A DNA stretch of 64,000 nt from Scatosoma sp045576335 (GTDB taxonomy: Bacteria; Bacillota; Clostridia; Christensenellales; Borkfalkiaceae): the NCBI GenBank assembly GCA_045576335.1, contig JAZNGH010000017.1:1-64000 (forward strand). Reading direction: 5' to 3'. How positions within the stretch are numbered: the stretch's first letter is position 1; each line of letters begins with the position of its first letter. The position numbers and the translations under genes are program-made. The notes beneath the pieces were generated by a model. It ran no database searches, had not been told where the DNA came from, and was given only the letters and a program-made list of their open reading frames with translations. Shown piece by piece: positions 23,727-32,091 of the stretch.

Positions 23727-25074
23727 ACTGTATAAAGATTCGTCGGGGGCATTACGGATTGATTGGCTGGACGGTTTGAACTGTGTATCACAGAATAGCG
23801 TAGGCAATCACGTTGTACAATTCGTTCCCGACGGCTTTGAGCTGGCGCACGGAGAGCACATTCGAATGTCGTTTGCGACGAGCTTGAACGAAGCAGACGT
23901 GAACACGGAAAACGTGGGCTGGACGTACGTGCCTCTTGATTGGCTCACACAAACGTATAAGGCGGAAATACCTCCGCTTGTTTTGGCGACACGTGGCACT
24001 TGGTACGTGCAAGCGCAAATCGCGTACGGAAACGTACACACCAATCAATATCTAAACGCCAACAATAGCGTAAACACCTTATCGTTTGAGGTGAATAACT
24101 CTATCTACGAAGACGCTACGGGGAATTATCCAAACGACGCGGATATCGCCAATTTGTATCGGCAAGCAAAGGACGGAATCGAGTATCTAAAAGGGAACGT
24201 CACCATCGTGCAGTTGAATGCAGAATTGGGCGCGTTGATTGAATTTAAGAACTTGGAAAAAGGCGTTGAAATTGATTGGGGCGACGGATATAGGGATTTT
24301 ACAATAGTGGACAATCAAACGGTAGGGCATACTTATGAGACAGCGGGGAATTATACTTGCAGGCTTTATAATCTTACGAAAGTGGGAGAGAACGGCTTTT
24401 GCAGCAAGTATATTACGAGAGTTGTTTTGGCTGATACGATTTCCGCGGTCGGTTATGCCGCTTTTTTGGGGGATACTGCTTTGCGAGAAGTTGTGCTCCC
24501 GAATAATCTAAAAGTTTTGGGATTGAAATGCTTTGAACTTTGTACAAGCCTGAAATCTATCGTGCTTCCCGAAAACGTAATCAATATCGGGGGTAATGTG
24601 TTTGAGCAATGCGCCAATTTGAGATACGTTTATATGAGGTCAGTCGTTCCGCCCAATTTGTCGGCGAGTCTTGGTTTTGTATCAAATGAACTTACTATTA
24701 TCGTACCGAGGGAAAGCCTTGAAGCCTATAAAACGGCTCGTACTTGGAGCGATTATGCGGATAAAATCGATGCGGTTGGTTTTCAAGGAGAGTTGATGCA
24801 GGGGATACCTGGGCTTAACGCGCTTGTATATGAAACGATTGTGTCGTGTGTAACGAAAGAGGGAAACGTCGTAATGTACGACTTAAACGGATTTAATCGT
24901 ACGCCTTTGGCGGGGGATTGCTTTACCGCGCTATTAGAAAGTAGTGAGAATTCTTCGGTATATGCGGCGAGCTTGGAGGTTACGAGTATACGCCCAGCAG
25001 ACGGGAAAGTGGATGCCGTAATCAAAAAATTATCGTGGATACGCGGTGGAATTGAAATCGTGAGGTTGTACTGA
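23707..25074 (+). CDS. Tail adhesin with BppU-like, PKD-like and leucine-rich repeat parts
   Basis: The 455-residue protein has, in order: a BppU-like N-terminal domain (1-125), a short helical linker (DADIANLYRQAKDGIEYLKG), a PKD-like beta domain with WGDGY and GHTYETAGNYTCRLY (about 175-235), and BspA-type leucine-rich repeats (VVLADTISAVGYAAF, VVLPNNLKVLGLKCF, IVLPENVINIGGNVF; about 235-320). Leucine-rich repeats of this type bind surface proteins or glycans in gut bacteria, so this is a likely receptor-binding protein. It overlaps the Tal-like gene by 20 bases. Confidence 0.7.
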   Translation: MITLKIRLYKDSSGALRIDWLDGLNCVSQNSVGNHVVQFVPDGFELAHGEHIRMSFATSLNEADVNTENVGWTYVPLDWLTQTYKAEIPPLVLATRGTWYVQAQIAYGNVHTNQYLNANNSVNTLSFEVNNSIYEDATGNYPNDADIANLYRQAKDGIEYLKGNVTIVQLNAELGALIEFKNLEKGVEIDWGDGYRDFTIVDNQTVGHTYETAGNYTCRLYNLTKVGENGFCSKYITRVVLADTISAVGYAAFLGDTALREVVLPNNLKVLGLKCFELCTSLKSIVLPENVINIGGNVFEQCANLRYVYMRSVVPPNLSASLGFVSNELTIIVPRESLEAYKTARTWSDYADKIDAVGFQGELMQGIPGLNALVYETIVSCVTKEGNVVMYDLNGFNRTPLAGDCFTALLESSENSSVYAASLEVTSIRPADGKVDAVIKKLSWIRGGIEIVRLY

Positions 25075-25075
25075 T

Positions 25076-26746
25076 ATGGCTATGTATATAAAAGGTGCAG
25101 ACGGCGAAGCGGTCAAAGTCAAAGTGTACGATATACCCGATTATAAAGAGTTTCAAACCACAGAAGCGTATACCTCACGCGTAACGGCAAACGGGGAAAG
25201 GGTTGCGGATGGAAGCAAAGCCGAGCTTTTGAGCGTCGAAGGTGCTACGGTGAAAAGCAAGAATTTGTTTGACATTTCAAAGCTTTCTACGTGGGGCAAT
25301 GTTATCAACAATGGTGATGGAACTATAACAGTAAAAAGCTACGGGGCAGGCACAAAAGAAACTCTACGAATATTATGCCCTTCATTAAGAGCTGGTGACA
25401 CGGCAACCCTGTCATTTATAACTACCGACACTGACCGTTACTTTATATATATTAACACCGGTGGAACTTACCAAGAATGGAGTAATGGTAAAAGTAAAGT
25501 GGTAACCGAAGAGCTACTTGATAGTAATATATGGTTTTACACAAACTCCTCGAGCGATACCGAAGCGATAATATCAAACATTCAAATTGAGCTTGGTACT
25601 GTCACAACCGAATATCAACCCTATTTCACAGGCTTGAAATCCGCTTCTTTCAAAGGGATTAAGAGTACGGGACGGAATTTGCTTGATTACAAAAATCCAA
25701 CATTGGTTAATCCAAACATTACTTATGATATAGATGAAAGTACAAATACAATTATTTTTAATTCAAATTTTAGAACAAATCCAAGGGCATATTATTATGT
25801 AAAAGTAAAAGTTGGTAAAACATATACAGTTTCAATTAAAACACTTGAAAGTAACTCAACAATGTATGGTTTATTTGTCGGTAACACAATCAATCCAGAT
25901 AAAATGGAATACGTAAGGATTGGAAAAGGAGAAAATGTTTCTGCTACATTTACGGCGACCTCGGAGGATTTGTACCTTAAATTTTATATAAATTACGAAA
26001 AAAGTACCGATGAAAATAACGACTATTATGTTAAATTCGAGAAGTTTATGCTCAACGAAGGCGAAACAGCTTTTCCTTTCGAACCTTACACCGAAGACAC
26101 CCTTGAATTTCCCGAAGCTATTGATTGCGGTCTTGGCACGACGATTGACTTTGAAAATCAGAAGATTGTTGAAAAAGGCGTGACGATTGTGCTGACGGGG
26201 GAAGAACATTGGATCATATCGAACAGTGGTTATACGGTTAACGATAGGTATTATTCTTCATTGCGAATAAATAATGTTCTGACTTCTTCGGAAAATCGCG
26301 CACGAGGCATAGTAACGGACGGTGAATTGATAGGTGCTCGTTACGACGACGGCGGTTGGTGGGTTGGTGTAACTAGTAAAGAGCTTTTTCTTTTAGGCGC
26401 AGAGCGTTATTTTGGTTTTACGCAATTTGCCGACCCGAACAATCCCACGGCAGAAGAAAGAGCTACTTTGCTTGCCGAATGGAAAGCCTATCTCGCGCAA
26501 CGCTATGCTGACGGAAACCCTGTGACTATTCGTTATGTATCTTCCACTGTTCAAGCGGAAACGCCTTTTACAACCGAGCAAAAAGCGGTTGGTGATAGAT
26601 ACGCGGTTTTGAATAAGGGAACGGAAACAACCGAGCAGGGTGAAACGGATAACAGCGTACACGGAGCTATGCTTACGGTCACACAAGGATATATAGACGG
26701 TACGCTTGTGAAAGGAGAAATTAGAGACGGAGGAAAAAGCAAATGA
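25076..26746 (+). CDS. Tail fibre protein with two carbohydrate-binding-like modules
   Basis: The 556-residue protein contains two related jelly-roll-like modules, each opening with NLFDISK or NLLDYKN and closing with a QIELG...YQPYF or FMLNEG...FEPYT motif, a pattern seen in phage carbohydrate-binding modules. A helical spacer with ATLLAEWKAYLAQRYADG follows (about 465-485), then a C-terminal beta region. It likely binds cell-wall or capsule glycans. It overlaps the next gene by four bases. Confidence 0.65.
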   Translation: MAMYIKGADGEAVKVKVYDIPDYKEFQTTEAYTSRVTANGERVADGSKAELLSVEGATVKSKNLFDISKLSTWGNVINNGDGTITVKSYGAGTKETLRILCPSLRAGDTATLSFITTDTDRYFIYINTGGTYQEWSNGKSKVVTEELLDSNIWFYTNSSSDTEAIISNIQIELGTVTTEYQPYFTGLKSASFKGIKSTGRNLLDYKNPTLVNPNITYDIDESTNTIIFNSNFRTNPRAYYYVKVKVGKTYTVSIKTLESNSTMYGLFVGNTINPDKMEYVRIGKGENVSATFTATSEDLYLKFYINYEKSTDENNDYYVKFEKFMLNEGETAFPFEPYTEDTLEFPEAIDCGLGTTIDFENQKIVEKGVTIVLTGEEHWIISNSGYTVNDRYYSSLRINNVLTSSENRARGIVTDGELIGARYDDGGWWVGVTSKELFLLGAERYFGFTQFADPNNPTAEERATLLAEWKAYLAQRYADGNPVTIRYVSSTVQAETPFTTEQKAVGDRYAVLNKGTETTEQGETDNSVHGAMLTVTQGYIDGTLVKGEIRDGGKSK

Positions 26747-27888
26747 GTGTTTTAGAAAAAGTTGTTTATTTAACCAAAGAACAATTTGAAACCTTGCGAA
26801 CGGAAGGGGCTTTGACGGTTGACGGAAAGACGATTGAATATCAAGTAAACGATATTTACGTTGTGGTCGATACGGAAGCGAGCTTATATCGGCATAACGT
26901 ATCTTTTACGTTGACAGGCACGAAGAAGCAAAGATTTAATGTGGATATTTTCAATCAATCCAACGAGGCAATCACTTCAGCAAGTGTTTTGGTTGCAAAG
27001 ATTAAAGAGGCGGGGCGTGTGAAGCTTGGCTCAACTATGTTGGGGCAGGTTTTGAGCGACGACGAAACGGTTGATGGTTATTACGGCAATCTTGCCTTGT
27101 ACTTATACGTAAATGATTCCGACGAGCTTGTTTTTGTTACGCGTTACACGCTACCGCCAACGGACGGGCTTGACGAGGTTACTGAAAATCAAGCTACGTT
27201 TTCGGAAAGTAGTATCACTAACATTGTTGATAGCGTACAAGCATTTCAATTTAGTTTGGGGAATAGCGAGGAAAAGGGTACTGAAATCGACTTATCGGGA
27301 TATGCAAAGCTTAACGCTGACGCGCAAACATTTACTGGTTTGAATACTTTTAATGGTCCCCTAACTGCCAATGCGGGCTCATATTTTAATGCTTTTTCTG
27401 TGTTTTACGACGACACGACTGTATTTGGAGAGTTTATCCAGTCTGATGGTACGGGGCTGTACGGCGTGATTTCTTCTTGGGATGGAACGATTTATTATTG
27501 TTACGAGGAATCTATCGAAAATGAGGAAGGGGAAAGCGAAAGCGCGATTATTGAGCGGTCACTATATTTACCTCATACGGACGGTATGCTTGCTACACGT
27601 AATGATATTCCGCAACTGTACAAGCATACGTTAGTTTTTGAGATGGATTATGGTGAATTTGAAGAAGTAAGCATTATATGCGAACGCGCTGAACCATTCT
27701 ACGAACCTCAACAACTTGTGGGACATCCCATTTCTGCAGCCTCTGTGGTTGGTGGAATGGTATTTATTTATACAAATGGTGGAGATGAGTTTATATATAC
27801 AAGAATATTCGGTACGGATATTACGAGTGGTACAGTAAGTAATTTTGAGGATACTGTAACAGAGGTTGAAACGAAATCAGTAGAATAA
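26743..27888 (+). CDS. Tail fibre / receptor-binding protein
   Basis: The 381-residue protein has an N-terminal BppU-like beta domain (about 1-150), then a collar ending in YAKLNADAQTFTGLNTFNGP (about 187-206), the repeated motif that starts trimeric fibre shafts in many phages, and a C-terminal beta-rich head. It forms an operon with the two adhesins upstream. The C-terminal tip likely sets host range. Confidence 0.65.
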   Translation: MSVLEKVVYLTKEQFETLRTEGALTVDGKTIEYQVNDIYVVVDTEASLYRHNVSFTLTGTKKQRFNVDIFNQSNEAITSASVLVAKIKEAGRVKLGSTMLGQVLSDDETVDGYYGNLALYLYVNDSDELVFVTRYTLPPTDGLDEVTENQATFSESSITNIVDSVQAFQFSLGNSEEKGTEIDLSGYAKLNADAQTFTGLNTFNGPLTANAGSYFNAFSVFYDDTTVFGEFIQSDGTGLYGVISSWDGTIYYCYEESIENEEGESESAIIERSLYLPHTDGMLATRNDIPQLYKHTLVFEMDYGEFEEVSIICERAEPFYEPQQLVGHPISAASVVGGMVFIYTNGGDEFIYTRIFGTDITSGTVSNFEDTVTEVETKSVE

Positions 27889-27908
27889 AAAAAAGGAGAA
27901 ATAAAACT

Positions 27909-28238
27909 ATGGGACTTAAAACTACGAACTTTGAAATCAAGAACTTGGGACTTACGCTCCCCGAAGCGTACTGTATTCTGCATAAATTACAGCAGAATCG
28001 CAATCACGTAACGGCAACCTTTGCTGTTCAAGCAACACGCGACAAAGCGCAAACGCTTACGCCGTTATCTACCGTAGAGGTGCGATTTTCTTGGGACAGG
28101 AAAACGGACCTCGCACAAGCCGCATATGCGGAGCTAAAACGCTCAAAAACGGTCAAGCGTTACGACGAGGAAACAAAGACGGTCGTGGACGTGGAAATTC
28201 CGTCCGTGTTTGCCTCTTGGGAAGACGACGTGCAATGA
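27909..28238 (+). CDS. Small tail-associated protein
   Basis: The 109-residue beta-rich protein (FEIKNLGLTLPEAYCILHKL, VTATFAVQATRDKA) follows the fibre genes with AAAAGGAGAAATAAAAC upstream. Small proteins of this size after fibre genes are common in Clostridia phages and uncharacterised; a fibre accessory or chaperone role is possible. Confidence 0.5.
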   Translation: MGLKTTNFEIKNLGLTLPEAYCILHKLQQNRNHVTATFAVQATRDKAQTLTPLSTVEVRFSWDRKTDLAQAAYAELKRSKTVKRYDEETKTVVDVEIPSVFASWEDDVQ

Positions 28239-28247
28239 GGTGGAGGA

Positions 28248-28706
28248 ATGACGAGGGCATTAAAAATTAAAGGTAGGACGGGATTGTTTGACGTTCCGTC
28301 CTTTTTAGTGAGCGAAAACGAAAGCTTAACGATTAAGCTTAATTTTGCCGAAGAACGACGGCTTGGGCGGTATCGGCTTATAGTTCGGCACGGTGAATAT
28401 AAAAAGACCTTTTCCTTCAAGAAACCTGATCCGATTGAGCTTTCCCCCGAATGGCTGAAATCGAGTGCGGAAAATGTGGAATTTTCGCTCGTGCTGCTTA
28501 ACGAGAACGAAACGGCGGTAATCAAAGACGATTACCAGATCGAGCCGTTGAAGCTGGAAACGGTAAACGGCAATTTCACCTTTACCGCCATTTTACAGGA
28601 GCTTGTTTCTAAACAAGGAGAGCAAGACCAAAAGCTTTTGGGATTGGAAGAAAGACTCAAACAATTTGAAGACGAAGGCGTACCGCTTTTTGCAAAAAAC
28701 GATTAA
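28248..28706 (+). CDS. Phage protein with beta domain and coiled-coil tail
   Basis: The 152-residue protein has a beta-sandwich-like N-terminal half (FLVSENESLTIKLNFAEERR, then YRLIVRHGEY) and a C-terminal coiled coil (ILQELVSKQGEQDQKLLGLE). It lies between the tail proteins and the membrane cassette. I do not recognise the family; a structural accessory is the likely role. Confidence 0.5.
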   Translation: MTRALKIKGRTGLFDVPSFLVSENESLTIKLNFAEERRLGRYRLIVRHGEYKKTFSFKKPDPIELSPEWLKSSAENVEFSLVLLNENETAVIKDDYQIEPLKLETVNGNFTFTAILQELVSKQGEQDQKLLGLEERLKQFEDEGVPLFAKND

Positions 28707-28722
28707 AAGGAGAAAGAAAAAA

Positions 28723-29421
28723 ATGAAAAAGATTATCAAAAGGCTTGCTTTAATAGCGGCGGCGTTTGTCATCGCTACGTGTTTATGCTTATCCACGACG
28801 TTCCCTGCGAGAGCCGAAGCGGTAACGAGTGAAACGAACGCGGAAATCACGGAAAATGTAGGCGATACGGTTACGGACGGGGAAATACTCAACGAAGTCG
28901 AAAACGACGAGAAAACGGGCGAAGAAATCACAATAGACGACTTACTTGCGCTTGCGGGAAGCGTTGCGAAGGAAGAAGGGCTTGGCGACGAATGGGAACA
29001 GACGATGGAAGCCTTGCGGCTTGCCGTCAGTGAGAAGAAATTAGACGTCGCTATCGTTTTAGACGTGATAAAACTTGCCGTCATCGTTGCGTACGTATCC
29101 GGAAAAACGATCGGTAAAATTATAAAGAGTAGAAAAGAGAAGAAAAATCCGTCTACTATTCCGCAGGACGTTGCGGAAGTAAAGATGACGACGCGCGCGC
29201 AAACGAAAGCCGTGAATGCGTTGATTGAAGAAGAAAAGCACGTGGGGGAAGAGGTGGAAAAGGAAAACGCGAAATTAAGCGCGTTGGCGCAAGCGCAAAT
29301 CGGTACGAATACCGCGCTACGGTGCATCATACGCGGCGCGCAAATTAAGACGGAGCTGAAAGACGAAGCCTTGCGCGCACTCAATAATTCGGACGAAAGC
29401 TGTGACGTGGCGCAAAGGTAG
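28723..29421 (+). CDS. Exported prophage protein with signal peptide
   Basis: The 232-residue product starts MKKIIKRLALIAAAFVIATC with a cleavage-like end at ARAEA (about residue 33), then an acidic region, a second hydrophobic segment (LDVIKLAVIVAYVSG, about 107-121) and a basic/coiled C-terminal half. ATG 28723 with AAAAGGAGAAAG upstream was chosen over a longer frame. Position at the right end of the prophage suggests lysis or lysogenic conversion; no catalytic motif is seen. Confidence 0.55.
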   Translation: MKKIIKRLALIAAAFVIATCLCLSTTFPARAEAVTSETNAEITENVGDTVTDGEILNEVENDEKTGEEITIDDLLALAGSVAKEEGLGDEWEQTMEALRLAVSEKKLDVAIVLDVIKLAVIVAYVSGKTIGKIIKSRKEKKNPSTIPQDVAEVKMTTRAQTKAVNALIEEEKHVGEEVEKENAKLSALAQAQIGTNTALRCIIRGAQIKTELKDEALRALNNSDESCDVAQR

Positions 29422-29429
29422 GTGATTTG

Positions 29430-29870
29430 ATGATTTTCAAGCATTCCAAAAGGTGGTACTTTATAGCACAGCTTATTGCCGCCGCCCTGGGCGTATTTTT
29501 TGCCGTCGTACCCGCGTTTGTCGCTACGATTATAAATTTCCCCATTATGGTGACGAATAACGCGGAAAGCACGGTTTCTATGCTTTTTGTCGTTGCGTTG
29601 CTTCTTTCTTCGGTGGCGTTGCTGTATTTCGTTATCAAAACGATGAAAAACAATCCGTTTTTGATTATTATAGCCGCGCTCACCGTCGTTACCTTCGTTC
29701 TGTTAGGCGTATATAACGCCGAGCAAAGCACGATATTAGGCTTGACTTGGGTTGCGGGGACGGCCACGGTTGGGTGCGTATTTTCCGCGATTTTCTTCGC
29801 GCTTCATAAGGCTTGGCGGGATTTGTATATGCACTGCGGCGAAATTTACGGGGAGGTACAAACGAAATGA
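29430..29870 (+). CDS. Four-helix membrane protein, possible holin
   Basis: The 146-residue protein has four clear hydrophobic segments (about 10-38, 45-68, 74-92, 98-122) with a short charged tail. Small multi-span membrane proteins at the end of the structural block are often holins, but no endolysin is nearby, so the assignment is tentative. It is coupled to the next gene by ATGA. Confidence 0.5.
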   Translation: MIFKHSKRWYFIAQLIAAALGVFFAVVPAFVATIINFPIMVTNNAESTVSMLFVVALLLSSVALLYFVIKTMKNNPFLIIIAALTVVTFVLLGVYNAEQSTILGLTWVAGTATVGCVFSAIFFALHKAWRDLYMHCGEIYGEVQTK

Positions 29871-30793
29871 GTGTTGAGAAAATTCCCGTGGAGGCGAACG
29901 ACGAAAGCCCGAAGCCTCCGATAACCGTGTATCAAACGGTAAAAAATACAATGAGCGTATCCAACGAGGCGTTCGTCAACGGTATATTACTCACGGTTGC
30001 GGCGTTGTTGCTCGTCGGTATTCTTGCAACGTATTTCGTTAAAGATTTACCCGACGTCATTCTGGATATTCGTGAGATATCCAAGCAGGCATTGTGGGTG
30101 TTTATTGGCGGTTACGCGATAGGCGAGCTGTTAAAGTTTGTGTTTATCAACCGCGCTCGCGTTGGCAACTATTACACGGAGATTCGCGACGATGCCAAAA
30201 AGGCTCTGAAAAAAATCGTAGAGGCGGGCAAAGCGGATAGAATAGGCGAGTATTGTAAATGGTATGCACAAGAGCTTTTTAGCGAGAAGCGGCGGCTTGT
30301 GCTACAAAGCTCGGATATATCCTTGGAGGCGTTTGAAGAAAAGTACGTGGCTTTATCCAAGAAAGAGATATTGAAACGATACCCCGATTGCGCGTTATCG
30401 AAAAAGCAATTTAAGGCGATAAAAAAGGCGAATGCGGTGGAAATGGAAATTTATAATCCCGAATTTCTTTCTTCGGCGTTGGGTGGGAACGTGCGCACGA
30501 TTCCGTCCAAGCGTTATAATGTAAAAAGCCGAAACGTAAAAAACGCGATATCTTCTATCGTGTTTGGGGCGGTCAGCTCGCTGTTCGGTGTTTCCTTTGC
30601 CAACGAGCTGATTTTTCACTTTTCCCAAGAAATAATCGTAGCGGCGGTGATTAAGGTAATTTTGCTTTTGTTGACGGTTGCGTTAAAAATCGTTTTCGCT
30701 CAATCCCTTGTGTACGATACCGAGGTGGGACGTTTCAAGCTCCAAGAAGAGGAAGCCGCCGCATATTTGCGCTGGTATGACGAAACGAAATAA
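29867..30793 (+). CDS. Multi-span membrane protein at prophage right end
   Basis: The 308-residue protein has an N-terminal membrane pair (about 37-60 and 75-92), a soluble helical central region with basic residues (about 95-220) and a C-terminal hydrophobic pair (about 227-275). The start at 29867 was chosen for its ATGA coupling. I do not recognise the family. It is the last phage gene before the attachment region. Confidence 0.5.
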   Translation: MSVEKIPVEANDESPKPPITVYQTVKNTMSVSNEAFVNGILLTVAALLLVGILATYFVKDLPDVILDIREISKQALWVFIGGYAIGELLKFVFINRARVGNYYTEIRDDAKKALKKIVEAGKADRIGEYCKWYAQELFSEKRRLVLQSSDISLEAFEEKYVALSKKEILKRYPDCALSKKQFKAIKKANAVEMEIYNPEFLSSALGGNVRTIPSKRYNVKSRNVKNAISSIVFGAVSSLFGVSFANELIFHFSQEIIVAAVIKVILLLLTVALKIVFAQSLVYDTEVGRFKLQEEEAAAYLRWYDETK

Positions 30794-30800
30794 CATAAAA

Positions 30801-30836
30801 AGACGGTTACGCTCGTATGGGCGTAGCCGTCTTTTT
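30801..30836 (+). terminator. Terminator at the end of the prophage late operon
   Basis: AGACGGTTACGC (30801-30812) and GCGTAGCCGTCT (30821-30832) form a 12-bp stem with one wobble, followed by T5. Confidence 0.9.
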
Positions 30837-30852
30837 ATTCTTAAAAAAATAA

Positions 30853-30880
30853 AAATTCGGGGAGCGAACTCTCCGAATTT
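30853..30880. terminator. Second, bidirectional terminator-like hairpin
   Basis: AAATTCGGGGAG and CTCTCCGAATTT form a 12-bp stem with a CGAA tetraloop. T3 or A-rich flanks on both sides suit termination from either direction, insulating the prophage from the tRNA gene. Confidence 0.65.
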
Positions 30881-30909
30881 TGCAACAAAATCTGTGACGA
30901 CAATAACCG

Positions 30910-30959
30910 ATATTACTTGGGGAACATTTGGGGAACAAACGCTAAACCCCAAGTAATAT
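30910..30959. other. Candidate attR arm: 13-bp inverted repeat with internal direct repeats
   Basis: ATATTACTTGGGG (30910-30922) is repeated inverted at 30947-30959. Between and overlapping them, TTGGGGAACA occurs twice (30918-30927, 30929-30938). The block abuts the 3' end of a tRNA gene, the usual place for integrase arm sites. The crossover core is probably within the tRNA 3' half. Confidence 0.5.
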
Positions 30960-30969
30960 AAGGGTTTTT

Positions 30970-31045
30970 TGGTGGAGATAAGCGGATTCGAACCGCTGGC
31001 CTCCTCGTTGCGAACGAGGCGCTCTACCAACTGAGCCATATCCCC
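30970..31045 (-). tRNA. tRNA-Ala (anticodon CGC)
   Basis: A 76-base cloverleaf begins GGGGATATGGCTCAG, with anticodon stem CCTCG/CGAGG, loop TTCGCAA (anticodon CGC), T-arm AGCGG/CCGCT around TTCGAAT, and an encoded CCA. Its 3' end faces the prophage, marking it as the integration target. Confidence 0.92.
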
Positions 31046-31058
31046 AAGCGCATTATCA

Positions 31059-31087
31059 ATTATATACCTTTATTTGGCGTTTGTCAA
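31059..31087 (-). promoter_or_regulatory. Promoter of tRNA-Ala
   Basis: Read on the minus strand: TTGACA, a 17-base spacer and TATAAT, ending 13 bases before the tRNA 5' end. Confidence 0.85.
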
Positions 31088-31127
31088 CGATTTTTTCATA
31101 TATTTTTCAAAAAAAATCTACGCGCAC

Positions 31128-31156
31128 TTGCTTTTTTTGCGTATATATTTTATAAT
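31128..31156 (+). promoter_or_regulatory. Promoter of SDR gene
   Basis: TTGCTT (31128-31133), 17 bases, TATAAT (31151-31156), 19 bases upstream of the start codon. Confidence 0.7.
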
Positions 31157-31175
31157 AGTCTATAAGAGGTGCTTT

Positions 31176-32003
31176 ATGCGAAATTGGTTGGAAAATAAAT
31201 ACGTGATTTTGACGGGCGCGAGCGGCGGTATCGGCAGAGAGCTTTGCAAGCTCTTAATCAAAAACTACGGCGCGCGCGTAATCGGAATCGGCAGAAGCGA
31301 AAAAAAAATGCTTTCACTCAAAGCCGAGCTTGGCGAACGCTTCGACTACCGCTTGTTCGACGTTTCCGTTTTGCAAAACTGGCAGAGTTTCAAAACCGAG
31401 CTGTTGGAAAAGCAAATCGCGCCACAGCTTTTAATCAACAACGCGGGCGTGTTTCCAACCTTTGACACGCTCATAAACGCGGGCGTGGAAACAATAGAAC
31501 GCATAATGCAAAACAACTATTTTTCTATTGTGTACGCGGTGGATTGTCTGTCGCCTATTTTGTGCGGTACGGATAAGGACCTTCCCGCAATCGTCAATAT
31601 CGCGTCTTCCGCCGCTCTTTGCACCGTATGCGGAACGGGCGCGTATTCCGCGAGCAAGGCAGCCGTAAAGGCGTATACCGAGGCTTTACAAATGGAAGAG
31701 AAGGACAAAAAGTATATCGGTATCGTCTATCCCGGCACGACGGCGACCGATTTATTCCGCTCCGACGAAAACACCCAAAACAGCGCGCTTGATTACGTGG
31801 CTATGCCTGCCTTAAAAATGGCGAAAAAGATACTCAAAAAGATACTTAAAAAACGCAAACGCGCGGTGGTGGGCTGGGACGCGAAGCTGATGAATTTTAC
31901 GGCGAAGCTTATGCCCGTCAAGGGGCTGTTTCTCATTCGCGGCGTTATGAAAAAATCAAAGTCCAAGGTTTTTACAAGGGTTTTTCCCGAAGTGAAAAAA
32001 TAA
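31176..32003 (+). CDS. Short-chain dehydrogenase/reductase
   Basis: The 275-residue protein has the SDR nucleotide-binding TGASGGIG (residues 13-20), the NNAG element (88-91), Ser144/145, and catalytic Tyr157-x-x-x-Lys161 (YSASK). The start at 31176 has AAGAGGTG upstream. It is an NAD(P)-dependent oxidoreductase of unknown substrate; the basic C-terminal tail (LKKILKKRKRAVVG) resembles membrane-associated lipid-metabolic SDRs. A second SDR of the same style is at 39938. Confidence 0.85.
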   Translation: MRNWLENKYVILTGASGGIGRELCKLLIKNYGARVIGIGRSEKKMLSLKAELGERFDYRLFDVSVLQNWQSFKTELLEKQIAPQLLINNAGVFPTFDTLINAGVETIERIMQNNYFSIVYAVDCLSPILCGTDKDLPAIVNIASSAALCTVCGTGAYSASKAAVKAYTEALQMEEKDKKYIGIVYPGTTATDLFRSDENTQNSALDYVAMPALKMAKKILKKILKKRKRAVVGWDAKLMNFTAKLMPVKGLFLIRGVMKKSKSKVFTRVFPEVKK

Positions 32004-32022
32004 TTTTATATCCTCTTTTTCC

Positions 32023-32051
32023 TTGCCTTTTTTCAGATGAAGTGATACAAT
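32023..32051 (+). promoter_or_regulatory. Promoter of FNT-family channel gene
   Basis: TTGCCT (32023-32028), 17 bases, extended -10 TGATACAAT (-10 at 32046-32051). Confidence 0.6.
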
Positions 32052-32091
32052 AATACACGGCGCGTATGTGCGAAGAGGGAAGAAATATATT

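Noticed and set aside
30683..31039. 118-residue minus-strand frame across the tRNA
   Set aside because: It translates the tRNA gene and the late-gene terminators; the apparent protein is an artefact.
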